A DNA stretch of 64,000 nt. Origin: Prevotellaceae bacterium UBA1391 (GTDB lineage: Bacteria; Bacteroidota; Bacteroidia; Bacteroidales; Bacteroidaceae). Made by a program: the position numbers and the translations under genes. The DNA is taken from contig DBQP01000005.1 in NCBI GenBank assembly GCA_002305265.1, positions 163,246 through 227,245 of the forward strand, in the 5' to 3' direction. Shown here piece by piece: positions 17,876 to 26,792 of this stretch. Within the stretch, counting starts at the first letter, position 1, and each line of letters begins with the position of its first letter. The notes beneath the pieces were generated by a model. It was not told the origin of the DNA and made no database searches. It was given only the letters and a program-made list of their open reading frames with translations.

Positions 17876-17933
17876 CGTCCGTATTGATCATTTTCTCTGG
17901 ACGCAAAAACAAGGCTATCCCGCAAAAAAATCG

Positions 17934-17941
17934 TAACTTTG
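17934..17941 (+). promoter_or_regulatory. Promoter -7 element of the receiver/PEP-synthase-like gene
   Basis: TAACTTTG is an exact TAnnTTTG box 28 bp before the ATG at 17970; no good -33 element is visible. Confidence 0.65.
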
Positions 17942-17969
17942 TCTGCACCCTTCCCAAACTACGCCCGCT

Positions 17970-20900
17970 ATGCTCCATCCCGACAATCCTGACAATGCGC
18001 TCTACAGCATTGACAACGAAGATATAGTCCCTGCGAACCGAACTATCAGCAAGTCTCCGCTGATCCTGCACGACACGCAGTTCGTCGATCTCATGAAGCG
18101 GCGGATCTTCAACGTTCTCCTCGTCGCCAATCCTTACGACGCCTTCATGCTGGAAGACGATGGACGCATCGACGAGAAGATTTTCGACGAGTATGCCAAG
18201 CTCGGACTGCGCTTCCCGCCCCGCTTCGTGCAGGTGGCATCGCAAGAAGAGGCTGAGAACGAATTGAGGAAGACGAGCTTCGAACTCATCATCTGCATGC
18301 CTGGAACGGACAACAACGACGTCTTCGACATCGCCCGACACATCAAGGAATTCAACCCGCAGGTGCCCATCGTGGTGCTCACTCCCTTCTCGCACGGCAT
18401 CACCAAGCGCATGGAGAACGAAGACCTAAGCATCTTCGAGTATGTCTTCTGCTGGCTCGGCAATACGGAATTGCTGCTTTCCATCATCAAACTCATCGAG
18501 GACAAGATGAACCTCGAGGCCGACACCAAAGCAGGCGTGCAGATGATTCTGCTCGTCGAGGACTCCATCCGTTTCTACAGCTCCATCCTCCCCAATCTCT
18601 ATAAGTTCGTGCTCCAGCAAAGCTTGAACTTCGCGACAGAGGCGCTCAACTCGCAACTCGAGACGCTGCGCATGCGCGGACGACCGAAAATTGTGCTGGC
18701 ACGCAGCTACGAAGAAGCCTGGGCACTTTGGGAACGCTACAGCGACAACGTGCTCGGCGTGATTTCCGATTGCCGCTTCCCTCGCGGCGGCGTCAAGGAT
18801 GAGCGCGCCGGTTTCGATCTACTCAGCGCCATCCGCAATCAGGACGAGTATGTGCCGCTCATCATGGAGTCGTCGGAATCTGAGAACGAAGCCCTTGCCA
18901 AACAATGCAAGGCGAAGTTCATCGACAAGAACTCGAAGAAGATGAATGTCGACCTGCGCCAACTCATTCTCTACTATTTCGGCTTTGGCGACTTCATCTT
19001 CCGCAACCCCGACACCATGGAGGAGGTGGCGCGACTCAAGAACCTAAAAGACTTGCAGGACAACATCTTCAAGCTTCCCAAAGAGTCGCTGCTCTACCAT
19101 GTCTCACACAACAACGTCAGCCGCTGGCTCAACTCGCGCGCACTATTTCCCATCGCCGAAGTGCTGAAGAAGATCACGTGGAACTCCTTCCAGGACATCG
19201 ACATGCACCGCCAGATTATCTACGACACCATCGTGGCCTACCGCAAGATGAAGAACCAGGGTGTCGTAGCCGTCTTCCACCGCGAGCGCTTCGACGCATT
19301 TTCCAACTTCGCCCGCATTGGCGAAGGTTCGCTGGGTGGCAAAGGCCGAGGCATCGCCTTCCTCGACCACATCATCAAGCGCCACACCGACCTCAACCAG
19401 TTTGCCAACGCCCGGGTGATGATTCCGAAGACTGTGGTGCTCTGCACCGACATCTTCGACGAGTTCATGGACACCAATGAACTCTATCAGGTGGCGCTCT
19501 CCGACATCTCCGACGAGCAAATTCTCCAGTATTTCCTCCACGCCCGATTGCCTGAACGGCTGGCCGAAGACCTCATGGCCTTTCTTGAGGTTGTCCGCCA
19601 GCCCATCGCCATCCGCTCTTCTTCTTTGCTGGAAGACTCGCACTACCAGCCTTTTGCCGGCATCTACAGCACATATATGATTCCTGCTGCCGGCGACAAA
19701 TACACCCGCCTGCGCATGCTGTCCGACGCCATCAAGGCTGTCTACGCCTCTGTCTACTACCGCGCCTCCAAAGACTATATGACCGCCACCTCCAACGTCA
19801 TCGACCAGGAGAAGATGGCCGTCATCCTCCAGGAGGTCGTCGGCAAGCCCTACGGCACGCGCTTCTATCCCCACATCTCCGGCGTGGCGCGCAGCGTCAA
19901 CTACTACCCCATCAACGACGAGCGCGCCGAGGAAGGCGTCGTCAACCTCGCGCTCGGACTCGGAAAGTACATCGTCGATGGCGGACTGAACCTCCGCGTC
20001 TCCCCGGCCCACCCCCACCAGGTGATGCAGCTCAGCGAGATGGAAATCGCCCTGCGCGAGACTCAGACCCAATTCTATGCGCTCGACCTCACCAACATGA
20101 CCGAGCAGTTCAAGGTCGACGACAGCTTCAACCTCCTCAAGCTTTCTGTGCGCGAGGCTGAGAAGGACAACTCGCTCCAGTACATCGCCTCCACCTTCGA
20201 CCCCTACGACCAAGTCATCCGCGACGGCATCTACGAAGGTGGCCGGAAAATCATCAGTTTTTGCGGCGTACTCCAGCACAACGTGTTCCCCCTGCCCGAA
20301 CTGCTCACCCTCGTCATGCGCTACGGGCAGGAAGACATGCGCCGGCCCGTCGAAATCGAGTTTGCCTGCACCATCAATCCCGACCGCACGGGCGACTTCT
20401 ACCTGCTGCAGATTCGTCCGATGGTGGACAACAAGGCCCTGCTCGACGAAGACCTCACGGCCATCCCCGACGAGCAGACCATCATTCGGTCGCACAATGC
20501 CATCGGCCACGGCATCTTCACCGACATCGAGGACATCGTCTACGTCAAGACGCGCCACCCGCAGACCGGCGAGAACACCTATACGGCATCGCACAACCCC
20601 GCCATCGCCGACGAGGTCGAGCGCCTCAACCGCGAGTTCCTCCACGCACAGAAAAACTACGTGCTGGTCGGTCCCGGACGCTGGGGCAGCAGCGACCCCT
20701 GGCTCGGAGTGCCCGTGAAGTGGCCGGCCATCAGCGCCGCCAAAGTCATCGTCGAGGCCGGACTCACCAACTACCGCGTCGATCCCTCGCAAGGCACCCA
20801 CTTCTTCCAAAACCTCACGTCGCTCGGCGTAGGCTACTTCACCGTCAACGACTTCATCGGCGATGGCATCTTCCGCTCCGACTATCTCGACTCCCTACCC

Positions 20901-21002
20901 GCCGTGCACGAGACGGCGCACATCCGCCATGTGCATCTCCCAGTCCCGCTCGTCATCAAAATCGACGGAACAAAGAAAGAAGGCGTCATCATGAACGCCT
21001 GA
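17970..21002 (+). CDS. Tandem receiver domains fused to a PEP-synthase/PPDK nucleotide-binding domain
   Basis: 1010 aa. Residues ~45-185 fold like a CheY receiver by pattern (FELIICMPGTD, then VPIVVLTPF) but the acceptor aspartate is missing. Residues ~190-345 form a second receiver that keeps the acidic pair E197/D198, a candidate acceptor D267 (GVISDCRF), S301/S302 and K320 (FIDKN). Residues ~450-820 match the ATP-binding PPDK/PEP-synthase N-terminal domain (EGSLGGKGRGIAFL; IAIRSSSLLEDSHYQPFAG; LLQIRPM). The phosphohistidine and PEP/pyruvate barrel domains of true PEP synthase are absent. A conserved-looking tail (VLVGPGRWGSSDPWLG) ends the protein. It is not a normal PEP synthase; a phosphorylation-controlled phosphotransferase is my inference. 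It lies alone between a promoter and a repeat array. Confidence 0.8.
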   Translation: MLHPDNPDNALYSIDNEDIVPANRTISKSPLILHDTQFVDLMKRRIFNVLLVANPYDAFMLEDDGRIDEKIFDEYAKLGLRFPPRFVQVASQEEAENELRKTSFELIICMPGTDNNDVFDIARHIKEFNPQVPIVVLTPFSHGITKRMENEDLSIFEYVFCWLGNTELLLSIIKLIEDKMNLEADTKAGVQMILLVEDSIRFYSSILPNLYKFVLQQSLNFATEALNSQLETLRMRGRPKIVLARSYEEAWALWERYSDNVLGVISDCRFPRGGVKDERAGFDLLSAIRNQDEYVPLIMESSESENEALAKQCKAKFIDKNSKKMNVDLRQLILYYFGFGDFIFRNPDTMEEVARLKNLKDLQDNIFKLPKESLLYHVSHNNVSRWLNSRALFPIAEVLKKITWNSFQDIDMHRQIIYDTIVAYRKMKNQGVVAVFHRERFDAFSNFARIGEGSLGGKGRGIAFLDHIIKRHTDLNQFANARVMIPKTVVLCTDIFDEFMDTNELYQVALSDISDEQILQYFLHARLPERLAEDLMAFLEVVRQPIAIRSSSLLEDSHYQPFAGIYSTYMIPAAGDKYTRLRMLSDAIKAVYASVYYRASKDYMTATSNVIDQEKMAVILQEVVGKPYGTRFYPHISGVARSVNYYPINDERAEEGVVNLALGLGKYIVDGGLNLRVSPAHPHQVMQLSEMEIALRETQTQFYALDLTNMTEQFKVDDSFNLLKLSVREAEKDNSLQYIASTFDPYDQVIRDGIYEGGRKIISFCGVLQHNVFPLPELLTLVMRYGQEDMRRPVEIEFACTINPDRTGDFYLLQIRPMVDNKALLDEDLTAIPDEQTIIRSHNAIGHGIFTDIEDIVYVKTRHPQTGENTYTASHNPAIADEVERLNREFLHAQKNYVLVGPGRWGSSDPWLGVPVKWPAISAAKVIVEAGLTNYRVDPSQGTHFFQNLTSLGVGYFTVNDFIGDGIFRSDYLDSLPAVHETAHIRHVHLPVPLVIKIDGTKKEGVIMNA

Positions 21003-21079
21003 CCGCCGGGCCACGGCCGCGCCATCAAAAGCAAGCCGCCTGACCGGCTGTGGCTCAACCTGTTGCGTTTATCCGCACG

Positions 21080-21222
21080 GGAAGGCCTTGCCAAAGAACT
21101 GCGAAGGCCTTGTCGGCGGCGCACGAAGGCCTTCTTACAGAAAACGAACGCAGTCGTTCTCGATTTCGAACGCAGTCGTTTTCGATTTCGAACGCACTCG
21201 TTTGGGATTACGAACGCTGTCG
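21080..21222. repeat. Phased palindrome array B (seven units, reversed order)
   Basis: Three GAAGGCCTT(C/G) units at 21081, 21103 and 21125 are followed by four CGA-N6-TCG units at 21145, 21167, 21189 and 21211. All steps are 22 bp except the join, which is 21 bp between centres. Here the GGCC kind comes first, the opposite of the other composite arrays. It fills much of the 397-bp gap between the receiver/PPDK gene and the HAD gene; the remainder shows no gene or clear promoter. Confidence 0.93.
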
Positions 21223-21399
21223 TTCACAACGCCGCTGCGCTCCGCCCACCACACAGGCGGCCAGCCTCCACTCCACCAGAGGCCGACGCCCACCGCACAA
21301 GGCCGCCAGCAGCTGGAAACAGCAGCTGCCGCCTACGTCCGACATACGGCCAGAAAACTCGGCCGCTTCATCTAAAACATCTCAATAGTTTATTTCTTC

Positions 21400-22047
21400 A
21401 TGGATTTATTCTTTGATCTCGACGGCACACTCACCGACTCTGGCGAGGGCATCATGCGCTCCGCCCAGTACGCCCTCAGCAAGATGGGCATCGAAGTAGA
21501 CGACTACCGCACGCTCCGCAAGTTTGTCGGTCCTCCGCTCGAAGACTCCTTCATCGAGTTCTACGGCATGTCGGCCGAAGAAGCCGAGTGTGCCACCGCA
21601 TTCTACCGCGAGCGGTTCGCCGTGAAAGGGCGCTACGAGAACTATGTATACGCCGGCATCGGAAAGTCGCTGCAGACGCTGTCCGACGCAGGCCATCGCT
21701 TCGTCATCGCCACCTCGCGCACGGCCCGCATGGCAGACGAGATACTCCGCTACTTCCACCTGCGCCACCACTTCATCTACGTCGGCGGCCGCGATGAGGA
21801 GGGACGCCTCCACAGCAAGACCGACGTTTTGCTCGACTGTCTCGCACATCTCCATATCTCCGCCGCCGAAGCCCTCATGATCGGCGACCGCCACTTCGAC
21901 ATCGATGGCGCACGCGAAGTCGGCATGCCCTCCATGGGCGTGCTCTGGGGCTACGGCGACCGGGCCGAGATGGAGGAGGCTGCGGCCGACTACATCGTGG
22001 AGAGCCCGGAGGAGATGGTCGAAACGATTGCGCGGATTGCGCAATGA
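21400..22047 (+). CDS. HAD-superfamily hydrolase, phosphoglycolate-phosphatase-like
   Basis: 215 aa. Motif I is FDLDGTLTDS (nucleophile and general-acid aspartates), motif II is the Thr/Ser in VIATSRT, motif III a lysine near LHSKTDVL, and motif IV GDRHFDIDGA. The cap is the alpha-helical type inserted after motif I (residues ~15-80), placing it in the HAD-IA group with Gph-like phosphatases and 5'-nucleotidases. Substrate is not predictable. It lies 75 bp before comF on the same strand and may share its transcript. Confidence 0.88.
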   Translation: MDLFFDLDGTLTDSGEGIMRSAQYALSKMGIEVDDYRTLRKFVGPPLEDSFIEFYGMSAEEAECATAFYRERFAVKGRYENYVYAGIGKSLQTLSDAGHRFVIATSRTARMADEILRYFHLRHHFIYVGGRDEEGRLHSKTDVLLDCLAHLHISAAEALMIGDRHFDIDGAREVGMPSMGVLWGYGDRAEMEEAAADYIVESPEEMVETIARIAQ

Positions 22048-22122
22048 CCGCGCCTGCAGCATTTCCAACGCACACGCCACGCGCTCGATTGTCCACCACT
22101 TACACGTTCCTGCCTACATGCC

Positions 22123-22932
22123 ATGAACCTGCTGCACGACTTCCTCGACCTGCTGCTGCCGCCGGCTTGTCCCCGCTGCGGCCGACGCATCAGCCGCGCT
22201 GAGCGGCCTCTCTGCCTGGCGTGCCAGATGCAGCTCGAGCGCGTGGCCTACGAAGGGCCGGGACGGCATGGCTTCATCGAGCGCATCTTCTGGGGCCAGT
22301 TGCCCATCGAGCGTGCCACGGCGATGTGCTACTACCACAGCGAGGAGACGCGCCGCATGATTCATTCCATCAAGTATGCCGACCGTCCGGATGTGGCCGA
22401 AGCACTGGCCGCTGTCTGGGCGCGAGAGGCGCTCGCACAGGGTTTCTTCGAAGGCATCGAGGCCGTCATTCCACTGCCGCTCCACCGCGTCCGGCAAGGC
22501 CAGCGAGGCTACAACCAGTCGGAATGGCTGGCACGCGGCATCCACCGCATCACGGGCCTGCCCGTGCTCGACGCCATCGTCGTGCGCACCGTCAACAATC
22601 CCAGCCAGACGCTCGCAGGGCGCGACAAGCGCCGCGACAACGTGGAAGGCATTTTCACGCTCAACCCCGCTCCTGCGGCACAGGCCGCCATCCACGGGCT
22701 GCGCGGCCGCCACGTCCTGCTCGTCGACGACGTGCTCACGACGGGGGCGACGCTGCTCTCCTGCGGCCGTGCCCTCTGCGGCATTCCCGCGCTGCGCCTC
22801 TCCATCTTTGCACTGGCCTATGCCGGCGAGCTCGTGCCCGACATCGTCGACGACGACGTGCTGGATGATTCCAATGCTGTCGTCGTCGAGCACCACCGTC
22901 CCGACGGTGTCAGCACGGAACGGCTGACCTAA
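22123..22932 (+). CDS. comF: ComF-family phosphoribosyltransferase-like protein
   Basis: 269 aa. An N-terminal zinc ribbon (PACPRCGRRISRAERPLCLAC) precedes a type I PRTase domain with the PRPP loop VLLVDDVLTTGATL near residue 205 and the flexible-loop region NNPSQTLAGRDKRRDNV. ComF proteins take part in DNA uptake in competent bacteria, but the family is widespread and the reaction is unknown. The C-terminal ~30 residues (PDIVDDDVLDDSNAVVVEHH) extend past the usual end. It converges on fhs, with a large palindrome in the gap. Confidence 0.9.
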   Translation: MNLLHDFLDLLLPPACPRCGRRISRAERPLCLACQMQLERVAYEGPGRHGFIERIFWGQLPIERATAMCYYHSEETRRMIHSIKYADRPDVAEALAAVWAREALAQGFFEGIEAVIPLPLHRVRQGQRGYNQSEWLARGIHRITGLPVLDAIVVRTVNNPSQTLAGRDKRRDNVEGIFTLNPAPAAQAAIHGLRGRHVLLVDDVLTTGATLLSCGRALCGIPALRLSIFALAYAGELVPDIVDDDVLDDSNAVVVEHHRPDGVSTERLT

Positions 22933-22956
22933 AGGCACGCGAAGGAGCATAAACAG

Positions 22957-22998
22957 TCATGGCCATGCAGCGTGGAATTCCACACCGCATGGCCATGA
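22957..22998. terminator. 42-bp palindrome between convergent comF and fhs
   Basis: Outer arms TCATGGCCATGC (22957-22968) and GCATGGCCATGA (22987-22998) are perfect inverse copies, and the centre GTGGAATTCCAC (22972-22983) is itself a palindrome on the same axis. Only the 3-bp joints mismatch partly. It lies between two converging genes, so a shared terminator is the simplest reading, though there is no T run. Confidence 0.65.
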
Positions 22999-23024
22999 TT
23001 CCGAATGGGCCGCGCCTCAGCGCC

Positions 23025-24692
23025 TCACGACAAGCCCTCTATCTCTCCATCGACCACGTCGATCCGGCGCGCCTGAGGGTCTTTCGGCAGCCCCGGCATG
23101 CGCATGATGTCGCCGGCAATGACGATGAGCATCTCCGCTCCTGCGTTGATGGCGATGTCTCGCACATGGAAGGGCGCTCCATCGGCAACGCCGGTGCGCT
23201 TCGGATCGGTGGAGAAGCTGTACTGCGTCTTGGCGATGCACACGGGCAGATGGCCGTAGCCCAGCCGGCGTGCCTCTTCCAGTGCCCGGCGCGCAGCGGG
23301 CGAATAGGTGATGTCGCCGGCGCCATAGATGCCCTTCGCCACTTTCTCTATCTTCGTTTCCGCAGGCTCTTGCTCCTCGTAGGTGAAGCGGAGCGGTTGC
23401 GAGGGATTCTGCTCAATGGTGTCGACGACGAGGCGAGCCAGTTCCTCGGCACCACGCCCTCCCTCGACGAAAGCCTTGTTGAGCGCGAAGCCAACGCCCA
23501 TGGCCAGGAGATGCTGACGCACAATCTCAATCTCGGCCTCGCTGTCGTCGCCATAGTGGTTGAGTGCCACCACGACCGTCTGCCCGAAGCGCTGCAAGTT
23601 GCGGATGTGGCGGTCCATGTTCTCCGTGCCGCGATACACCGCATCGAAGTTAGGCTCCGACATCGTCTGCTCCGTGCATCCGCCGTGCAGCTTGAGCGCC
23701 CGCATCGTGACGACGAGCACCGTGAGAGATGGCTGAATGCCGGCCCGACGGCATTTGATGTCCAGAAATTTTTCGGCACCGAGGTCGGCGCCAAATCCGG
23801 CTTCCGTCACGGCGTACTCGCCGAAGCGCATGGCCATCCTCGTGGCGATGATGGAATTGCAGCCGTGGGCGATGTTGGCAAAGGGGCCTCCATGGACAAA
23901 GGCAGGTGTGTGTTCGGTGGTCTGCACCAGATTGGGCGCGAAGGCATCCTTCAGCAGGGCCATGATGGCCCCGCCAACGCCCAGGTCGCGCACAGTGAAC
24001 GGCGCGTCGTCGATGGTGATGCCCAGCAGGATGTTGTCGATGCGTCGCCGCAGGTCAGCCTCGTCTGTCGCCAGACAAAGAATGGCCATGATTTCCGAAG
24101 CGGGCGTGATGTCGAAGCCCGTTCCCTGCACGACGCCGGCCGACTTCGGCCCAAGCCCCGTCACGATATAGCGCAGCGAGCGGTCGTTCACGTCGAGCAC
24201 GCGGCGCCAGAGCACCTGCTTCAGCGCAAAGCCGTCGTCGCGATGCTGATGGATGTGATTGTCGAGCAAGGCCGCAATCATGTTGTTGGCAGACGTGATG
24301 GCGTGGAAATCCCCCGTGAAGTGAAGATTGATTTTCTCCATGGGCAACACCTGCGCATAGCCGCCGCCCGCAGCACCGCCTTTCATCCCGAAGCAGGGGC
24401 CCAGCGAAGGCTCGCGCAAGGCGAGTACTGCTTTCTTTCCCAGGCGGGTGAGCCCGAGCGCAAGCCCCACGCTCATGGTCGTCTTGCCGATTCCCGCCTT
24501 CGTGGGCGACATGGCGGTGACAAGCACGAGGTGTCCGTCGGGCATTTTCTCGCCGCACGCCTCTCGCTCGTCCACCTTCGCCATGTAGCGTCCATAGGGA
24601 ATCAGGGCATCGGAAGGGATGCCAAGGTCGAGGCCGATGTCTGCAATGGGGCGCAATGGGATGCTGCGCGCAATCTCAATGTCGGAAAGCAT
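23025..24692 (-). CDS. fhs: Formate--tetrahydrofolate ligase
   Basis: 555 aa from the ATG at 24692 (MLSDIEIARSIPLRPI), matching the ~556 aa of the family; the frame stays open far upstream but that part does not resemble the enzyme. The ATP loop reads SPTKAGIGKTTMSVGLALGL, followed by the signature GGAAGGGYAQVLPMEKINLHFTGD. It joins formate to tetrahydrofolate using ATP, giving 10-formyl-THF for purine synthesis and formylmethionine. It is transcribed alone, toward comF. The stretch 24693-24928 upstream has no obvious gene or strong promoter. Confidence 0.97.
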   Translation of the reverse strand: MLSDIEIARSIPLRPIADIGLDLGIPSDALIPYGRYMAKVDEREACGEKMPDGHLVLVTAMSPTKAGIGKTTMSVGLALGLTRLGKKAVLALREPSLGPCFGMKGGAAGGGYAQVLPMEKINLHFTGDFHAITSANNMIAALLDNHIHQHRDDGFALKQVLWRRVLDVNDRSLRYIVTGLGPKSAGVVQGTGFDITPASEIMAILCLATDEADLRRRIDNILLGITIDDAPFTVRDLGVGGAIMALLKDAFAPNLVQTTEHTPAFVHGGPFANIAHGCNSIIATRMAMRFGEYAVTEAGFGADLGAEKFLDIKCRRAGIQPSLTVLVVTMRALKLHGGCTEQTMSEPNFDAVYRGTENMDRHIRNLQRFGQTVVVALNHYGDDSEAEIEIVRQHLLAMGVGFALNKAFVEGGRGAEELARLVVDTIEQNPSQPLRFTYEEQEPAETKIEKVAKGIYGAGDITYSPAARRALEEARRLGYGHLPVCIAKTQYSFSTDPKRTGVADGAPFHVRDIAINAGAEMLIVIAGDIMRMPGLPKDPQARRIDVVDGEIEGLS

Positions 24693-24928
24693 AAGAAGAT
24701 GAAGTGGGGTTGATGGTATATTTTCTGCAAATGTACGGCATTTTTTCCATACATCCGCGGATTCGCCGAAAAACTGCATCCGAAAAAGTATGTAGGCAAC
24801 CGGTTGCAGCGGCAAGCGCACGCGGGCATGCCACGGATTCACCTCAAGTGCAATGAATTCCCATGGCAGACGCAACGCTACACCGTCGGGGATGACCTGC
24901 TTCCGCACCGTAAATGCTCCATCAAAAC

Positions 24929-24973
24929 AAAGCCGCGGCGAACTGCACGCACTGTGCAGGCCGCCGCGGCTTT
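24929..24973. terminator. GC-rich hairpin downstream of uxaB
   Basis: AAAGCCGCGGCG (24929-24940) pairs perfectly with CGCCGCGGCTTT (24962-24973); an inner stem CTGCAC/GTGCAG occupies the loop. On the minus strand it ends in GCTTTG, about 150 bp after the uxaB stop. Confidence 0.7.
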
Positions 24974-25127
24974 CCACGGGAGTTAAGTACATGTGGCCAA
25001 TGCGTCGCACGGACGCCTGTCCATAGCGAGGCTTGTGTGCCGCCAACACAGCAGAAAGGCACCAGCTGCGTGCGCAATGGCCGTCCGGAGAACGGGAACA
25101 GTACGCCTCGAACAGCCGGAAAAAGGC

Positions 25128-26603
25128 TTACAAGATGGTCTTCACAGCCTCAAGCATGCCCAGCTGCTGAATCTTGTCGAGGTCGGCGGTGAGCAGGTCG
25201 GTTAGTCCGGGAACGGTCTCATTGAGATTCTCGTGCCAAATCTGCACCGCAGCCAGGACGCCTTCAGCCACCTGGCGCGTCGAACCCGTGGCCCAGAGGT
25301 CGGCAAGCAGCTGCATGATTTCCGGTGCATCGTTGGGCTGGATGGGCGCACCGTCGGCACGGACGCCGCCTTTGTAATAGGTGCAGATGGCGGCAAGTCC
25401 CATCACAAGGCCCTGCGGCAATTCTCCCTTGCGCTCCAGATAGATTTTGAGGCCGGGAAGATCGCGCGTCTCGAACTTCGGGAAAGAGTTGAGCATAATG
25501 CTCGTCACCTGATGGTCGACGTAGGGATTGTTGAACCGTTCCAGCACGTCGGAGGCAAACTGCTGCAGCTCGGCCATCGGCAGATTGAGCGTCTGCATGA
25601 GTTCATCGAACTGCACTTTGCGGATGTAGCGTCCGATGACGGGATGATTGCAGGCATCGCGCACGATGTCGACGCCGGAGAGATAGGCCACGGGCGAAAG
25701 CACCGTGTGCGGACCGTTCAGCAGCGTCACCTTGCGCTCGTGGTAGGGTTTCTCGCTTTCTGCGATGAGCACGTGGAGTCCGGCCTTCTCGGCGGGAAAC
25801 TCGCGCTTGAGCTGGCGCACCGTCATATTCTCCGGCCGCTCGATCACCCAAAGGTGGAAGGCCTCGCCCTGCACGACAAGCTGGTCGGCATAGCTGATTT
25901 GCTGCTGAATCCGTGCGATGTCCTTGCGCGGGAAGCCCGGAACGATGCGGTCGACGAGCGTGGCGCAGACGTAGCAGGACTTCGTTAACCATTCCTTGAA
26001 TCGCTGGTAGTCGGCGCCGAAATCCTCCTTCCAAAGTTCGATATACTGGTAGATGCATTCCTTCAGATGGTGTCCGTTGAGGAAGATGAGCTCGCAGGGC
26101 ATGATGATGAGCCCCTTGCTCTTGTCGCCGCGGAAGGTCTTGAAACGATGGAACAGCAGCTGTGTGAGCTTCCCGGGGTAGCTGGACGCCGGAGCGTCGG
26201 CGAACCGGCACGAGGGGTCGAAGGTGATGCCGGCTTCCGTCGTGTTGGAGATGACGAAGCGCATCTCAGGCTGTTCGGCCAGCGCCAGGAAGGCCGCATG
26301 CTGCGTATAGGGGTTGATGGCACGCGAGATGACGTCGATGCGCTGCAGCTCGTTCACGGGCTTGCCGTCGAGCCGGCCCTGCAGGTTGACATGGTAGAGG
26401 CAGTCCTGCCCGTTCAGCATGTCGACCATGCCGTGCTCGATGGGCTGCACGACGACTACGGAGGCGTTGAAGTCGGTGCGCTGGTTCATGTTGTAGATGA
26501 TCCAGTCGACGAAACAGCGGAGAAAGTTGCCTTCTCCAAACTGGATGATGCGTTCGGGTGCATGGCTCTTGGGAGCCGTGCGGGCGTTAAGAGATTGAAG
26601 CAT
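25128..26603 (-). CDS. uxaB: Tagaturonate reductase (altronate oxidoreductase)
   Basis: 491 aa, a polyol-specific long-chain dehydrogenase. The N-terminus carries the NAD-binding start IIQFGEGNFLRCFVDWIIY, and the active-site region reads KVTLLNGPHTVLSPVAYLSG, with the lysine-asparagine-histidine arrangement of mannonate/altronate reductases. It reduces D-tagaturonate to D-altronate in galacturonate (pectin sugar) breakdown. It is divergent from uxaC, which makes tagaturonate from galacturonate, with facing promoters in a 190-bp gap, so the two are probably induced together. UxaB versus the related mannonate enzyme UxuB is decided by overall pattern and by the uxaC neighbour. Confidence 0.92.
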   Translation of the reverse strand: MLQSLNARTAPKSHAPERIIQFGEGNFLRCFVDWIIYNMNQRTDFNASVVVVQPIEHGMVDMLNGQDCLYHVNLQGRLDGKPVNELQRIDVISRAINPYTQHAAFLALAEQPEMRFVISNTTEAGITFDPSCRFADAPASSYPGKLTQLLFHRFKTFRGDKSKGLIIMPCELIFLNGHHLKECIYQYIELWKEDFGADYQRFKEWLTKSCYVCATLVDRIVPGFPRKDIARIQQQISYADQLVVQGEAFHLWVIERPENMTVRQLKREFPAEKAGLHVLIAESEKPYHERKVTLLNGPHTVLSPVAYLSGVDIVRDACNHPVIGRYIRKVQFDELMQTLNLPMAELQQFASDVLERFNNPYVDHQVTSIMLNSFPKFETRDLPGLKIYLERKGELPQGLVMGLAAICTYYKGGVRADGAPIQPNDAPEIMQLLADLWATGSTRQVAEGVLAAVQIWHENLNETVPGLTDLLTADLDKIQQLGMLEAVKTIL

Positions 26604-26699
26604 GGTATTATGTAGATTGAAATGGAATTGTCAGTCGTCGGGGCGCGGCAGGAAGGGTGCAGCGCGTCACGAGAGCGTCGACAGCGCTTTTTCAGTCTA

Positions 26700-26707
26700 C
26701 AAAATTA
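26700..26707 (-). promoter_or_regulatory. Promoter -7 element of uxaB
   Basis: TAATTTTG on the minus strand fits TAnnTTTG about 95 bp before the uxaB start. It lies back to back with the uxaC promoter. Confidence 0.6.
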
Positions 26708-26715
26708 CTGCTTTT

Positions 26716-26747
26716 TTTTGAGCACGTCGTAAAAATGACTAAATTTG
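26716..26747 (+). promoter_or_regulatory. Promoter of uxaC
   Basis: TTTTG ending at 26720, then 19 bp, then TAAATTTG at 26740-26747. The box overlaps an in-frame ATG at 26745, so translation must start at 26793 instead. Confidence 0.8.
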
Positions 26748-26792
26748 TGGCACATAACCACATTTTTGTTTTTTCACCAACTCAAATACCCC

